A stretch of 16,935 bases of DNA from Saprospiraceae bacterium (GCA_020628755.1 JAHDEQ010000091.1:1-16935); one strand, 5' to 3'; shown: positions 7,318 through 16,147, numbered from the stretch's first letter. Program-made: numbers and translations. Notes: generated by a model from the sequence alone, not told the origin.

Positions 7318-7370
7318 TTTATCAAAAAACATCTTTTGCCTTTGCAAAGTTCCTTTTCTTAAAAGCGATG

Positions 7371-7378
7371 CAAAAATA
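7371..7378 (-). promoter_or_regulatory. Bacteroidota-type -7 promoter element of the tRNA operon
   Basis: On the minus strand the sequence TATTTTTG matches the Bacteroidota -7 consensus TAnnTTTG and is followed by CATCGC. It lies about 54 bases before the tRNA-Val remnant and 145 bases before intact tRNA-Val, pointing at them. I could not identify a convincing -33 TTG box at the expected spacing. Confidence 0.5.
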
Positions 7379-7430
7379 GAAAGTTTTTGAAAAAAAGTAA
7401 GATTTCTTAAATCAAATTCTAAAATTCATT

Positions 7431-10400
7431 TTATTCCTCCTCCAAATCATTCGTTTGACTATAATCTTCCATCACATCCAAAATACCTCGATTGAGGTTA
7501 TAAAAATTAGCATTTTCGACTTTAGAAGATAGTTTTTGAATGGCAATAACGGAGCGAATACCACGCTTGCAATAAAACACAACGGGTTTGGTATAATCAA
7601 TTTCATTTTGTCGTTTTAGAACTTCACTCAAAGGAATATTTTTGCCGCCAATATTAAATGCCCGATGCTCTTTTTCTTCTCGTACATCAATGAGCTCAAA
7701 GTCAACTTGTTTCTTTATCCAAGTAGTCAGTTCTTTATAATTGAGTTGTTTGATACCATTAATATTCACGCCATGTTCCATAGTTTCTTGTGCATTTAAA
7801 TAATTCAAATAATCATCGGGTTCTATCACGTTATTGCATTCAATTTCTCGACGAAGTTCTATTACATCTACGGCCATTTCCGCCAAATCGTAGCCCAAGC
7901 TACGATAGGCTTCGTATTGTGCGCTGTCAAAAAATTGGTCGGATGTGGGTTGGTGCGGAAAAGCAGGATTTTGACGCTGATAACCATAAATATTGGTCGC
8001 CATGTTTCCACTCAAAGATGATTTGATATAAATGATTTTTCCTCTTTGTTCATTTGGATAATAAATCGTACCCACCGCAACGCTGCGCTTCGTAAAATTC
8101 GATTTTTCTTCAAGGGGCATCAAGTCCGAAAGGTCTATATGAATCCAAATTCCCTCCTCTACATAAGCCATCCGCAAGACGGTGTTGAGTGAGTTGAAGG
8201 TGAAATTTCTATCTTCTTCAAAATCACAAACAACTATAGTCGAGCACCGACGACGCAACAAGGGCAAGAGACCCAAATTGTCGCCTGTATGCGCTCCATC
8301 TGATACATTAATGCTTCTTCGATTCGTCGAAAAATTCCCCAAATATTCATTCAACAAATTGGTAATTCCGTTGACCCTACGGTTGTTTTCTTTGGCAATC
8401 TGTGCTCCAGGAGCATACACCAATGGATTCTTTATCCATTTGCCCAACCTCAAATTAAACAAGGTTATCAAAAAAGTTTGTGCAAAAAAGCCTATCGAAC
8501 CCATTGCCGAATTGACGGCTGCCGCCGAAATGGTCATGGCCGTAGCCAAAGTCATCTTTTGACGATCATCTTCGTAGGATTCTGTCGAAACATAACCTGT
8601 TGTTTTTGAACCAATAAAATATTTAGAAAAAATAAAATGTTCTGACTTCAAATCTTTCCTCAGATATACATACTTCGACTTCAAATTCAATGCACCCAAC
8701 AATATATGATAGGGAGCTTTATAATTGTTTTCGCCCAAATCCTCAAGCAACAACTGTTCGTGGTTGCGCAATCGCTTTTTGGGTTGTCCTTGCTTTCTAA
8801 GTCTTTTACCAATTCGAGTCACTAAACCATCTGTCATCAAAAAAGCTTCTGTCAGTCGGTCTTGATAAAAATTTAAGACCGTTCCTCGATAACGTTTGAT
8901 AAAAAAGAAACCCAAAACAAGTGTCAATAATAAAGAGAGTAGAAAATAAGTCGTTGGCGTTAAATTGAGATTAGCGGCTTGGCTCAAATCCATTTTTAAG
9001 GCTCCAATGTTTTCTCTAAAAATTTCTAATCCGATAACAGTCATTACCCCAAAGGCTACTATCAACACTATCGTGTTGTAGAGTGCCCAACGCTTACGTG
9101 TAAAAAAATAACCCGTCAAAAGTGCAATAACAGAGATAGACAAAACGGTAAGCAAAGGCAATCGCTCCATCAAAAAATTATCCAAACGAGTATTTATCCA
9201 AACAAGCATTCCTATAAGTCCTACAGAAATAAAAGTGTATAATAAAATAACTTTTAAGCTGCGTTCTGTTGAAAACAAAAAAGCAAAAACGCTACAGCAA
9301 ATCCCAAAAACCCATAAAAATGTGTTTCCCCTACCCGACAAGGTCCAATCTCGTAAATACGAATGAATCTCGTTATTGGGATCCATGATAAATCTTGCCA
9401 ACAACTGAAATATCAAAAACAAAAAGACAAAAACCGAAAGATTAAAAAGAATGCGCCGCACACCTGGCAGTATGCTCTGAAAAGCTCCTTTAAAAGCATC
9501 CATTTTCAAAAAGCCACTTTGCGCCGTTATTAGGTAAGTAGCTGCTGGAGCAATCAAAGTCATAGGCGAATCCAAACCATAGCCCGACCAGTCAAAAAAG
9601 AAAATCCCCAACAAAGCAAAAGGCACAAGTAAGGCTGCCAAAATCGTATTAAATGCGCCTCCATACATTCCCGTATAGGCCGAACGAATAACTCGCTTGT
9701 ACTTGTTTTCGGCTTCAGGCAACATCCCCAACAAAAACATAAATAAGAGACAACCTAGCCCAAAAAACAAAGGCAAAGTAAATATCAATTTGATACTATC
9801 ATCAACAAAAAAAACAAGTCTTTGATATAGGATTATTCCAGCTACCAATAAAGCCGAAACGACAAAGGTTAGTATCGCAAAATTCTGAACGACTTTTTGT
9901 ACCAAATAGTCTTCTCTGTTCTCATTTGCCTCAATATTTTCAAGAGGTAAGGGAGTTTTTTCATTTTTTCGCAAAACTGACAAACTCAACACTTCATAGC
10001 TCATATAAAGCAAATAATTCCAAAAATCTGCCATTTTACGCCACAATGCAGCGCGAATTTCAGGGCTATTTTCCTTGCCCAATTTTCGTATAAACAAAAA
10101 GACTTTTCGACGCTTCCAATTCATCACACTATGCTTTTCGCTACGCGAAAGCGGCTGCAACTTGTCCAATATAAAAGACTTTCCTATCCAATAGTAAACA
10201 GCCGCAAAACCAAATCCAAAAAGCAAACATAGAACAGCCAAACGCCCAAAACTTTGTCCTTTAGACAAACTCGTTAGGTAGCCCCAATTCAACGAACCAT
10301 CTGTCGTAAAAAAATCACTGTATTCATAACGGTAAGTCAACACCACATCTCCCCCAATCAACTGAAACAACAGCAGCACTCCCGAAACGGCAATCATAGA

Positions 10401-10970
10401 CATCAACAACAAGAGTATAATATTAGAAATCGCACCTCCCAATATCGCACTTACAAATCGCTTAATATCCAAACTAAACAAAGACCGATTGCGAGTTAGG
10501 TACTCTCCATGCGCCAGCAAATGGTGGAGTTGGTGTTTGGGCGTATATTCGTTTTGTACTCTTTCATATTTACCTCTCGACAAAAATGGAGAATGATTTC
10601 TATCTATGCCTAACTGAAGGGGCTCGCCATCTTTCTTTATCGTTTTTGCATTTTTCACAAGCGGTTTCTTGGGCTCGCTCAACAAGGAGCTCATACAAGA
10701 ACCAATATAACCTCCTCCAGATACCGTACTCAAATAGTCAAAATACTTGAACACATGATCCCGCATAAATTTTTGCATCATCCCCAAACCCAAGGTCGCC
10801 GAACGAATACCTCCACCCGAAATACAAATGCCCCATTTGTTTTGCAAAATATCGTCATCCGCTTGCTCCGTCAACTCATTTGCAGTACGGTGTTTGCGCA
10901 AGTATTCTTCTTCTTTGTGCAATACATCATCCAGATTTTGAGTATAATTTATATGTTCTTTTTTTCTCAT
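7431..10970 (-). CDS. Patatin-like phospholipase split by a membrane domain and fused to rhodanese
   Basis: This is a 1179-residue putative membrane lipid hydrolase. Near the N-terminus are the patatin oxyanion loop GGGIR (52-56) and the nucleophile motif TVSGG with Ser84. The partner catalytic Asp is probably D891 in the SDGAHTGDN motif, about 800 residues later. Between them lie roughly ten hydrophobic segments (about 173-208, 241-263, 362-385, 393-417, 440-460, 506-528, 550-567, 572-592, 604-623, 630-651, 674-693), so the lipase halves should meet on one side of the membrane. The C-terminus (about 1075-1170) is a rhodanese domain with the active loop CKRGIRS (Cys1134), which could carry persulfide sulfur. 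Typical patatin enzymes are 300-400 residues. The ATG at 10970 leaves about 45 residues before the domain. The gene stands alone, divergent from the coiled-coil gene. Substrate and physiological role are unknown. Confidence 0.85.
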   Translation of the reverse strand: MRKKEHINYTQNLDDVLHKEEEYLRKHRTANELTEQADDDILQNKWGICISGGGIRSATLGLGMMQKFMRDHVFKYFDYLSTVSGGGYIGSCMSSLLSEPKKPLVKNAKTIKKDGEPLQLGIDRNHSPFLSRGKYERVQNEYTPKHQLHHLLAHGEYLTRNRSLFSLDIKRFVSAILGGAISNIILLLLMSMIAVSGVLLLFQLIGGDVVLTYRYEYSDFFTTDGSLNWGYLTSLSKGQSFGRLAVLCLLFGFGFAAVYYWIGKSFILDKLQPLSRSEKHSVMNWKRRKVFLFIRKLGKENSPEIRAALWRKMADFWNYLLYMSYEVLSLSVLRKNEKTPLPLENIEANENREDYLVQKVVQNFAILTFVVSALLVAGIILYQRLVFFVDDSIKLIFTLPLFFGLGCLLFMFLLGMLPEAENKYKRVIRSAYTGMYGGAFNTILAALLVPFALLGIFFFDWSGYGLDSPMTLIAPAATYLITAQSGFLKMDAFKGAFQSILPGVRRILFNLSVFVFLFLIFQLLARFIMDPNNEIHSYLRDWTLSGRGNTFLWVFGICCSVFAFLFSTERSLKVILLYTFISVGLIGMLVWINTRLDNFLMERLPLLTVLSISVIALLTGYFFTRKRWALYNTIVLIVAFGVMTVIGLEIFRENIGALKMDLSQAANLNLTPTTYFLLSLLLTLVLGFFFIKRYRGTVLNFYQDRLTEAFLMTDGLVTRIGKRLRKQGQPKKRLRNHEQLLLEDLGENNYKAPYHILLGALNLKSKYVYLRKDLKSEHFIFSKYFIGSKTTGYVSTESYEDDRQKMTLATAMTISAAAVNSAMGSIGFFAQTFLITLFNLRLGKWIKNPLVYAPGAQIAKENNRRVNGITNLLNEYLGNFSTNRRSINVSDGAHTGDNLGLLPLLRRRCSTIVVCDFEEDRNFTFNSLNTVLRMAYVEEGIWIHIDLSDLMPLEEKSNFTKRSVAVGTIYYPNEQRGKIIYIKSSLSGNMATNIYGYQRQNPAFPHQPTSDQFFDSAQYEAYRSLGYDLAEMAVDVIELRREIECNNVIEPDDYLNYLNAQETMEHGVNINGIKQLNYKELTTWIKKQVDFELIDVREEKEHRAFNIGGKNIPLSEVLKRQNEIDYTKPVVFYCKRGIRSVIAIQKLSSKVENANFYNLNRGILDVMEDYSQTNDLEEE

Positions 10971-11156
10971 AAAGTGCTAATATAACCCAAGTTCATCAAA
11001 TGGCAAATCCAGCTTTCCATAAAATTCAAATCCCATACAATTAAAACCCCAAATCCATGTTTTAACAACATTTATTCTAAAAATTTACCTACAATATACA
11101 ATTTATGCTATATTAGTAGCCTATAGCTGTTTTCAAACACCAAAACAATCTCAACT
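10971..11156. other. Divergent intergenic region
   Basis: These 186 bases separate the starts of the patatin gene (leftward) and the coiled-coil gene (rightward), so promoters for both should lie here. It is A/T-rich, including an ATATACAATTTATGCTATAT tract at about 11094-11113. I found no clear TAnnTTTG element, operator or repeat. Confidence 0.4.
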
Positions 11157-14100
11157 ATGCTCATATTTCCTCAGACTATCAGGACAATAACATGTATCTT
11201 GTTTGCTTGTTTGTTTCACAATATTGTGCTTGCTCAAAATTGTGGCGCATTAATGACCGAAAACAAACGCGTCAACGGTACACATGTATTACATTCCAAA
11301 TCACAAGCATTAGTGGTTCGTGGAAATTACTCCTATAGCCTCAAATTTTTTAGCAATGAAAACGGAGTACAAGCTCGTGTTTACTCCCAAGGAGGAGTCG
11401 AATTCAACCAAGACGATGAGGTCATTTTTATGGACAAAACACAGCGTCGCTTTAGCTTCCGTTTTGTTGATATGGGCGAGGTACAACGCAAAGGTGGTAC
11501 ACCTGTTCACCAAAACACATTGCAACTAGATTTGGCTGCTCTTGATTGGTTTGCAACCAATCCCATCATAACGATTTACATCAAAAATAATATTAGTAAC
11601 CAAATGCGAAAGTTTACGGTTAATCCTAACCGTCAAACAGATTTTAAAGGTCTAGCTTCTTGTTTTAACCAGACTTTAGACCGTTCACAGGTCAAAAATC
11701 GCACCTTGGTCGGAAACGAGTTTTCACCTTCGGCTCCCAATGCTGCTAATAAATCAAAAAGTGGAGGAAGCTCACCAATTAGCGCAACACCTGGCGGTGT
11801 ACGCCGTGTCGCAGATATTAGCCAACTCAATGATGAGGAACTAGGTGCACTCCGCAAAGAATTGGCCGAAACCAAAGCTGCCCTTAAAGAAGAAATCATA
11901 GCCGAACGAGAAAAAGCTGATAATATCAAACAAAAAATTCAAGAAGAAGTAGCGGCTGCTCGTGAATCTGCCAATGAGCAAAAGTCCAAATATGCCGAAG
12001 ATGTACTCGCCTCTCGCAAAAAAGCTGAAGAAGAAATGCTCAAATCTAAAGATGCTACAGCAGAAGAGGTAAAAGAAGCACGTTCAAAAGCTGCTACCGA
12101 AATGGAAAAAATTACGGGTGATGTCGTTGCTGCTCGGGAAAAAGCCAACGAAGAAATTCAACGTGCCAAAGTTGAATCGGCCGAAGAAGTAGCGGCTGCT
12201 CGTGCCAAAGCTGCAGACGAACTCAAATCTATAAAAGAAAATTTAGAATTGGCCAAAGTCGAATATGCCGACGAAATCGCTACTGCCCGTGAAAATTCTC
12301 AAAACGAATTGCTCAAAATACGAGAAGAAACTCAACAAGTAATTCTCGAAGCTCGGGAAAAAGCTAAAACTGAAAAAAATGCTACTGCTAAAGAAGTAGT
12401 AGATTCTAAAAAAACAGCTGCTGAACAGATTCTTCAAGTCAAAGAAGAAGCGGCCGAAGAAGTTGCCCAGGTCAAAGAAAATGCTGTTTTGGAAAAAGAG
12501 AAAATTGCTTTTGAACTCGCTGAATCTCGCCGAAAAGCAGCCGAAGAAAAAGCATTAATTCAAGAAAATAATGCTGCCGAAATTGCCGAACTTAGAGAAA
12601 GTGCTGCCAATCAAAAAGAAGCTACTGCTAAAGAAGTTGCTACTGCAAAACAACGTGCCGCTGAAGAAATCAACTTGACTCAACAACAAGTGGCTGATGA
12701 AAAAACACGTGCTGGCCAAGAAGTAATGGCAACTAAAGAGGCTTCCGCTCAAGAGGTAGCGGCTACCAGAGCTGCCGCCGATGACGAAAAAGCTAAATCT
12801 GCTCAAGAGGTAGCGGCAGCAAAAGAACGTGCCGCTTCTTCCATTCAAGAAATCAATGCCGAAGCTGCTGCCAAAGTGCAAGAAGCCAAGCAACGTGCCG
12901 ATGACGAAAAAGCCGAAATAGCAAACGAAGTCATAGCTGCTAAGGAACGTGCTGCTGACGAAATTGCTAAAATTCAAGAAGAGGTCAAAGCTGCTATCGA
13001 AGCCGCTAAAACTAGGGAGGCTGAAATCAAACAGCAATCTGCTTCTGAAGTAGTGGCTGCTAAAGAAAAAGCAACCCAAGAAATTGCTAGTGCCAAAGAT
13101 GAAGCTGCCGCCAAAGTGCAAGAAGCCAATGCCAATGCAGATACAGCCAAATCAACCTATGCCGACGAAGTAGCGCAAGCACAAGCAACTGCACGTGAAC
13201 GCCAAGAGGCTATACAAAAGGAAGTAGCCGAAAAAATCGCTGCGGCTAAAGCACAAGAACAAGAAACGGCTCAAATGTCGGCCGAAGAAGTTCAAGCTGC
13301 TAAAGAACGGGCTGCTGCCGAAATCGCTCGTACACAAGAAGAAGTAGCCAATTCTGTTGCCAAGGCGCGTGAAGCCGAGGCCAAAGCCAAAGAAGAATCT
13401 GCCATCGCCGTAGCCGAAGCCAAGAAAAATTCTGCCGAATACATCGCTACTGTAAAATCTGAAGAAGCCGAAGAAGTTCGTGCAACCAAAGAAGCTGCTG
13501 CCAATGAAAAACAAAAAATTGCCAATGAAGTAGCTGAAGCTAAAGAACGGGCTGCTACCGAAATTGCTAAAACTAAAGAGGAAGTAGCTAATGAAATAAA
13601 AACAGCAAGAGAAGCAGCGTCTTCTGCAAAAGAAGAATCTGCTTTACAGGTTTTGGATGCTAGAGAAAAAGCGGCTACCGAAATCGCTGCTGCTAAAGAA
13701 ACGGCTGCCAACGAAGTTGCCAGCACCAAACAACTAGCCGCTGAGGAGATTGCTAAAACTCGTCAGGAAACGGAAAGCAAAAAAGCAGAATTTGCACAGC
13801 AAGTGGCCGAAGCCGAAGCACAAGCTAGTGATGATATTGCTAAGGCCAAGCAAGAATCAGCCGAAGAAGTTGCTAAAACTCGTCAAGAGACAAGCGAAAA
13901 GAAACAGCAATATCTCGACGATGCTGAAGTGGCACGCAAACAATCGCTCGAAGAAATCTCTGCAGCGCAAAAAGAATCTTCGGATGCTATTTACGAAGCC
14001 AAACAACAAGCTAAAGAGCAAATCAATACCGTCAAGCAAGAAACGGCTGACCAAATTGCAGAGCAAGTAAATCTAAAAGAACAAGCTATACAAGAAACGC

Positions 14101-14327
14101 TTGATGCTCAATCAGCTGCAACAGAGGCTTCTGACCTACTTGCTGAGGCACAAGCCAAACTTTCAAAAGCGCAAGATCGTGCTGCAAAAGCTGATGAAAA
14201 GGCAGCTACTTTAGAAGAAGCTAATTTCAAATCCAATCAACAATTGGAAGAATTGAATTCTAAAATCAAAGCAGCTGAAGAAAAACTACGACAGTTAGAA
14301 AAAGGCGATAGCAATTCTAACAATTAA
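11157..14327 (+). CDS. Secreted giant Ala/Glu/Lys coiled-coil repeat protein
   Basis: This 1056-residue protein is exported. A signal peptide (1-26, cleavage after VLA) is followed by a beta-rich N-terminal domain (about 27-180) of unknown family with two cysteines (C29, C169) that could pair. A Ser/Gly/Pro linker (about 185-218) leads into a continuous helical region to about residue 1048 made almost only of Ala, Glu, Lys, Gln, Asp, Arg, Ile, Val and Thr. From 278 to 917 this region is built from units starting xxAxEVxxAxxxA. Seven consecutive units (547-826) are each exactly 40 residues, and others are 22, 29, 51 or 58, all sums of 11 and 7, as in coiled coils mixing hendecads and heptads. 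There are no membrane segments and no recognised cell-wall or Type IX sorting signal. It would form a rod over 100 nm long in the periplasm or outside the cell. Its role is unknown. It could be a structural spacer or tether. Confidence 0.85.
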   Translation: MLIFPQTIRTITCILFACLFHNIVLAQNCGALMTENKRVNGTHVLHSKSQALVVRGNYSYSLKFFSNENGVQARVYSQGGVEFNQDDEVIFMDKTQRRFSFRFVDMGEVQRKGGTPVHQNTLQLDLAALDWFATNPIITIYIKNNISNQMRKFTVNPNRQTDFKGLASCFNQTLDRSQVKNRTLVGNEFSPSAPNAANKSKSGGSSPISATPGGVRRVADISQLNDEELGALRKELAETKAALKEEIIAEREKADNIKQKIQEEVAAARESANEQKSKYAEDVLASRKKAEEEMLKSKDATAEEVKEARSKAATEMEKITGDVVAAREKANEEIQRAKVESAEEVAAARAKAADELKSIKENLELAKVEYADEIATARENSQNELLKIREETQQVILEAREKAKTEKNATAKEVVDSKKTAAEQILQVKEEAAEEVAQVKENAVLEKEKIAFELAESRRKAAEEKALIQENNAAEIAELRESAANQKEATAKEVATAKQRAAEEINLTQQQVADEKTRAGQEVMATKEASAQEVAATRAAADDEKAKSAQEVAAAKERAASSIQEINAEAAAKVQEAKQRADDEKAEIANEVIAAKERAADEIAKIQEEVKAAIEAAKTREAEIKQQSASEVVAAKEKATQEIASAKDEAAAKVQEANANADTAKSTYADEVAQAQATARERQEAIQKEVAEKIAAAKAQEQETAQMSAEEVQAAKERAAAEIARTQEEVANSVAKAREAEAKAKEESAIAVAEAKKNSAEYIATVKSEEAEEVRATKEAAANEKQKIANEVAEAKERAATEIAKTKEEVANEIKTAREAASSAKEESALQVLDAREKAATEIAAAKETAANEVASTKQLAAEEIAKTRQETESKKAEFAQQVAEAEAQASDDIAKAKQESAEEVAKTRQETSEKKQQYLDDAEVARKQSLEEISAAQKESSDAIYEAKQQAKEQINTVKQETADQIAEQVNLKEQAIQETLDAQSAATEASDLLAEAQAKLSKAQDRAAKADEKAATLEEANFKSNQQLEELNSKIKAAEEKLRQLEKGDSNSNN
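11988..13907 (+). repeat. 120-bp tandem repeat tract inside the coiled-coil gene
   Basis: The DNA encodes 16 degenerate units. Units at 12795-13634 are seven exact 120-bp periods; flanking units are 66, 87, 153 or 174 bases, always multiples of three. Related units share near-identical DNA words, for example GCTAAAGAACGGGCTGCT at 13297 and 13540 regions, with many synonymous differences elsewhere. This indicates amplification by duplication or recombination followed by selection on the protein. Confidence 0.8.
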
Positions 14328-14336
14328 AAAACAACC

Positions 14337-14369
14337 ACGCATCTCGAAGTTTTCAACTTCGAGATGCGT
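14337..14369. repeat. Hairpin A of a tandem pair
   Basis: A perfect 15-bp stem (14337-14351 with 14355-14369) has a 3-base TTC loop, 9 bases after the stop of the coiled-coil gene. No T-run follows on the plus strand; on the minus strand the stem is followed by T-rich sequence. It may still act as a transcript end or mRNA-stabilising structure. Confidence 0.7.
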
Positions 14370-14381
14370 ATAAATGTCGAT

Positions 14382-14404
14382 TCTTGAAGTTTTCAACTTC
14401 AAGA
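14382..14404. repeat. Hairpin B of a tandem pair
   Basis: A perfect 10-bp stem (14382-14391 with 14395-14404) shares the 15-base core GAAGTTTTCAACTTC with hairpin A, and its centre is 40 bases further on. The outer stem bases differ between the two but stay complementary within each, which suggests selection for the folded form or two copies of a REP-like element. Confidence 0.7.
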
Positions 14405-14585
14405 TAATTATCAAGCAAGCCTGTCTAGCTATAACTGCCAGATAGATTTCCAACTTGCCTATAACAGCCGCTTCTCTCCTACTTTCTAAAAACAACCGAC
14501 AATTTTTTTTGTTAAAAAATTATTAATAGCACGCTTTTCTCTTTTATAAATGCAATAAAGGAGTGAAATTTGTGCTTAATTACTT

Positions 14586-14653
14586 GTGTCTATATATTAA
14601 AAATGTGTCTAAGTACTTACTTGAATGTTTAAATCACATAGACACGCAAACAC
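14586..14653. repeat. GTGTCTA / GTGTTT-family intergenic repeat, copy 1
   Basis: GTGTCTA occurs at 14586-14592 and 14605-14611, and its complement TAGACAC at 14639-14645, followed by GCAAACAC. It fills the gap before the thioredoxin-fold gene and resembles the repeats at about 16148-16229 and 16674-16740. The rest of the 340-base gap holds the hairpin pair and an A/T-rich tract with no gene. Confidence 0.6.
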
Positions 14654-14667
14654 AAAAAGAAAATTCA

Positions 14668-16143
14668 ATGAATCGTATTTTTATTACAATTTTGTTTTTG
14701 TCTTGTTTTTGTAGCCTTCAGGCAAAAAAAGGTTATGAAATCAAAGTCAAAATAGATGGATTTAGCGAAAAAGAATTGTTCCTTGCCTACCACTATGGTG
14801 GCAGCCAATACATCAAAGATACCGTCAATGTAGGTACGGATGGTTATTTTACTTTTGCAGGAGAGGAAGCCCTCGACTGTGGGCTTTATCTGGCCGTTTT
14901 GCCTCCCAACAATGACATTTTTCAAATACTCATCGAAGACAATCAGCATTTTTCAATGACGACCCAAAAAGAGGATTTGGTCGGTGCCATGCAAGTCAAA
15001 GATTCCAAAAATAATATTCAATTCTACGAATACCTCCAATTTCTCAATACCAAAGGAAAAGAAGCCAAGACGCTACGAGAAGAAAAAGAAGCCCTCGGTG
15101 ACAATGAGAAAAAAACCAAACCCATTCAAGAAAAACTAAATACACTCGACAAAGCTGTCAAAGAATACCAACGCAAAGCCGTTGATAAATCACCCAATTC
15201 ATTGTTGGCAGCTATTATTTCAGGCTCTTGGGAAGTGCAAATCCCAAAAGAGCTCAAAGACAAAGAACGTTATCTATATGCCAAAAAACATTGGTTTGAT
15301 AACATCAATTTCAAAAATTCTTGTCTGCTCCGTAGTCCTATTTTAAACAATAAAGCAGACTATTATATAGAGAAGCTAACGCCACAACATCCTGACTCGA
15401 TTAGTCAGTCCGTTGATGCTATTTTAGAAAAAGCACGTCCCAACGAAGATATTTTTAAATATTTCTTGGTGACTTATCTCAACAAATACGCAAAATCCAA
15501 AATCGTTGGTATGGACGCTGTGTACGTCCATATTGCCGAAAAATATTATGCTTCAGGGCAAGCTCCTTGGACAGACGAAGAGCAATTATTAAAAATTGTA
15601 GAAAACGCCGAAAAGCTCAAACCACTTTTGATTGGTAAAACGGCTCCTGAAATCAAAGTTCCCGAACTAGATATTGACGGTACACTCGCCATCAAAGATG
15701 CCGAAAGCGAACACAAACGCTTCAAACTCAATCCAGCAGTGAGCCTTCAAGACATCGATTCTCCCTTCACGATACTATTTATATGGTCTCCTGATTGCGG
15801 ACATTGTAAAAAATCTATGCCCGATATCATCAAATTTTATGATGAGTACAAAGAAAAAGGCGTAAAACTCTATTCTATTTGTCATAAAAACTATAAAGAA
15901 ACGCCCTCTTGTGCAGAATTTATCAAAGAACGTCCCGAAATGATGACTTGGCTCAATTTGACCGACCCTTATTTTCGTTCACGCTACGCACAAATTTATG
16001 ATGTAAAATCAACCCCACAAGTTTATATTTTAGATGAGAAAAAAGAAATCCTATCCAAACGCATCGGAGCAAAACAATTGCCCGAAGTCATGGACGCACT
16101 CATCGAAATGAAAGCCAAAGAAAAAGAAAAACAAGGAAAATAA
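14668..16143 (+). CDS. Periplasmic TlpA-like thioredoxin-fold protein with DUF4369-type N-terminus
   Basis: This 491-residue exported protein probably handles thiol-disulfide exchange in the periplasm. A signal peptide (1-19, SLQA cleavage) precedes a beta-rich DUF4369-like domain (about 20-105) and a mainly helical middle (about 110-320, similar to the DUF5106 region of Bacteroidota TlpA proteins). A thioredoxin fold follows (about 355-485), with the redox motif CGHC (C377-C380) in a WSPDCGHCKKSMP context and the cis-proline in STPQVYILD. The frame is open from a GTG at 14563, but those 35 extra residues come from the intergenic repeat and would bury the signal peptide, so ATG 14668 is the likely start. 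Typical DUF4369-TlpA proteins are 350-500 residues. The DUF1573 gene follows 90 bases later. Client proteins are unknown. Confidence 0.87.
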   Translation: MNRIFITILFLSCFCSLQAKKGYEIKVKIDGFSEKELFLAYHYGGSQYIKDTVNVGTDGYFTFAGEEALDCGLYLAVLPPNNDIFQILIEDNQHFSMTTQKEDLVGAMQVKDSKNNIQFYEYLQFLNTKGKEAKTLREEKEALGDNEKKTKPIQEKLNTLDKAVKEYQRKAVDKSPNSLLAAIISGSWEVQIPKELKDKERYLYAKKHWFDNINFKNSCLLRSPILNNKADYYIEKLTPQHPDSISQSVDAILEKARPNEDIFKYFLVTYLNKYAKSKIVGMDAVYVHIAEKYYASGQAPWTDEEQLLKIVENAEKLKPLLIGKTAPEIKVPELDIDGTLAIKDAESEHKRFKLNPAVSLQDIDSPFTILFIWSPDCGHCKKSMPDIIKFYDEYKEKGVKLYSICHKNYKETPSCAEFIKERPEMMTWLNLTDPYFRSRYAQIYDVKSTPQVYILDEKKEILSKRIGAKQLPEVMDALIEMKAKEKEKQGK

Positions 16144-16147
16144 TGCT

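Noticed and set aside
7255..7322. tRNA-Val duplication as an attachment-site scar
   Set aside because: The well-preserved part is the 5' half of the tRNA, whereas integrases normally duplicate the 3' end, and the mobile genes lie on the other side of tRNA-Pro.
7401..7413. Possible terminator for the patatin gene (5-bp stem with a nearby T-run on the minus strand)
   Set aside because: The stem is short and A/T-rich and the T-run is displaced, so support is too weak for a feature.
12555..13729. Long minus-strand open frames opposite the coiled-coil gene
   Set aside because: They are Ser/Phe/Leu-rich mirror products of the repetitive Ala/Glu/Lys codons, not genes.
11988..13907. Possible CRISPR-like array because of regular repeats
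   Set aside because: The repeats are 120-bp coding units with no unique spacers and an open frame throughout.
14416..14460. Possible third copy of the CCTGTC/GACAGG palindrome
   Set aside because: Only GCCTGTCTA on one side resembles the element; the second arm is too diverged to support a call.
14563..14667. GTG-initiated 35-residue extension of the thioredoxin-fold protein
   Set aside because: It is encoded by the intergenic repeat and would place the signal peptide internally; the ATG at 14668 gives a normal exported protein.
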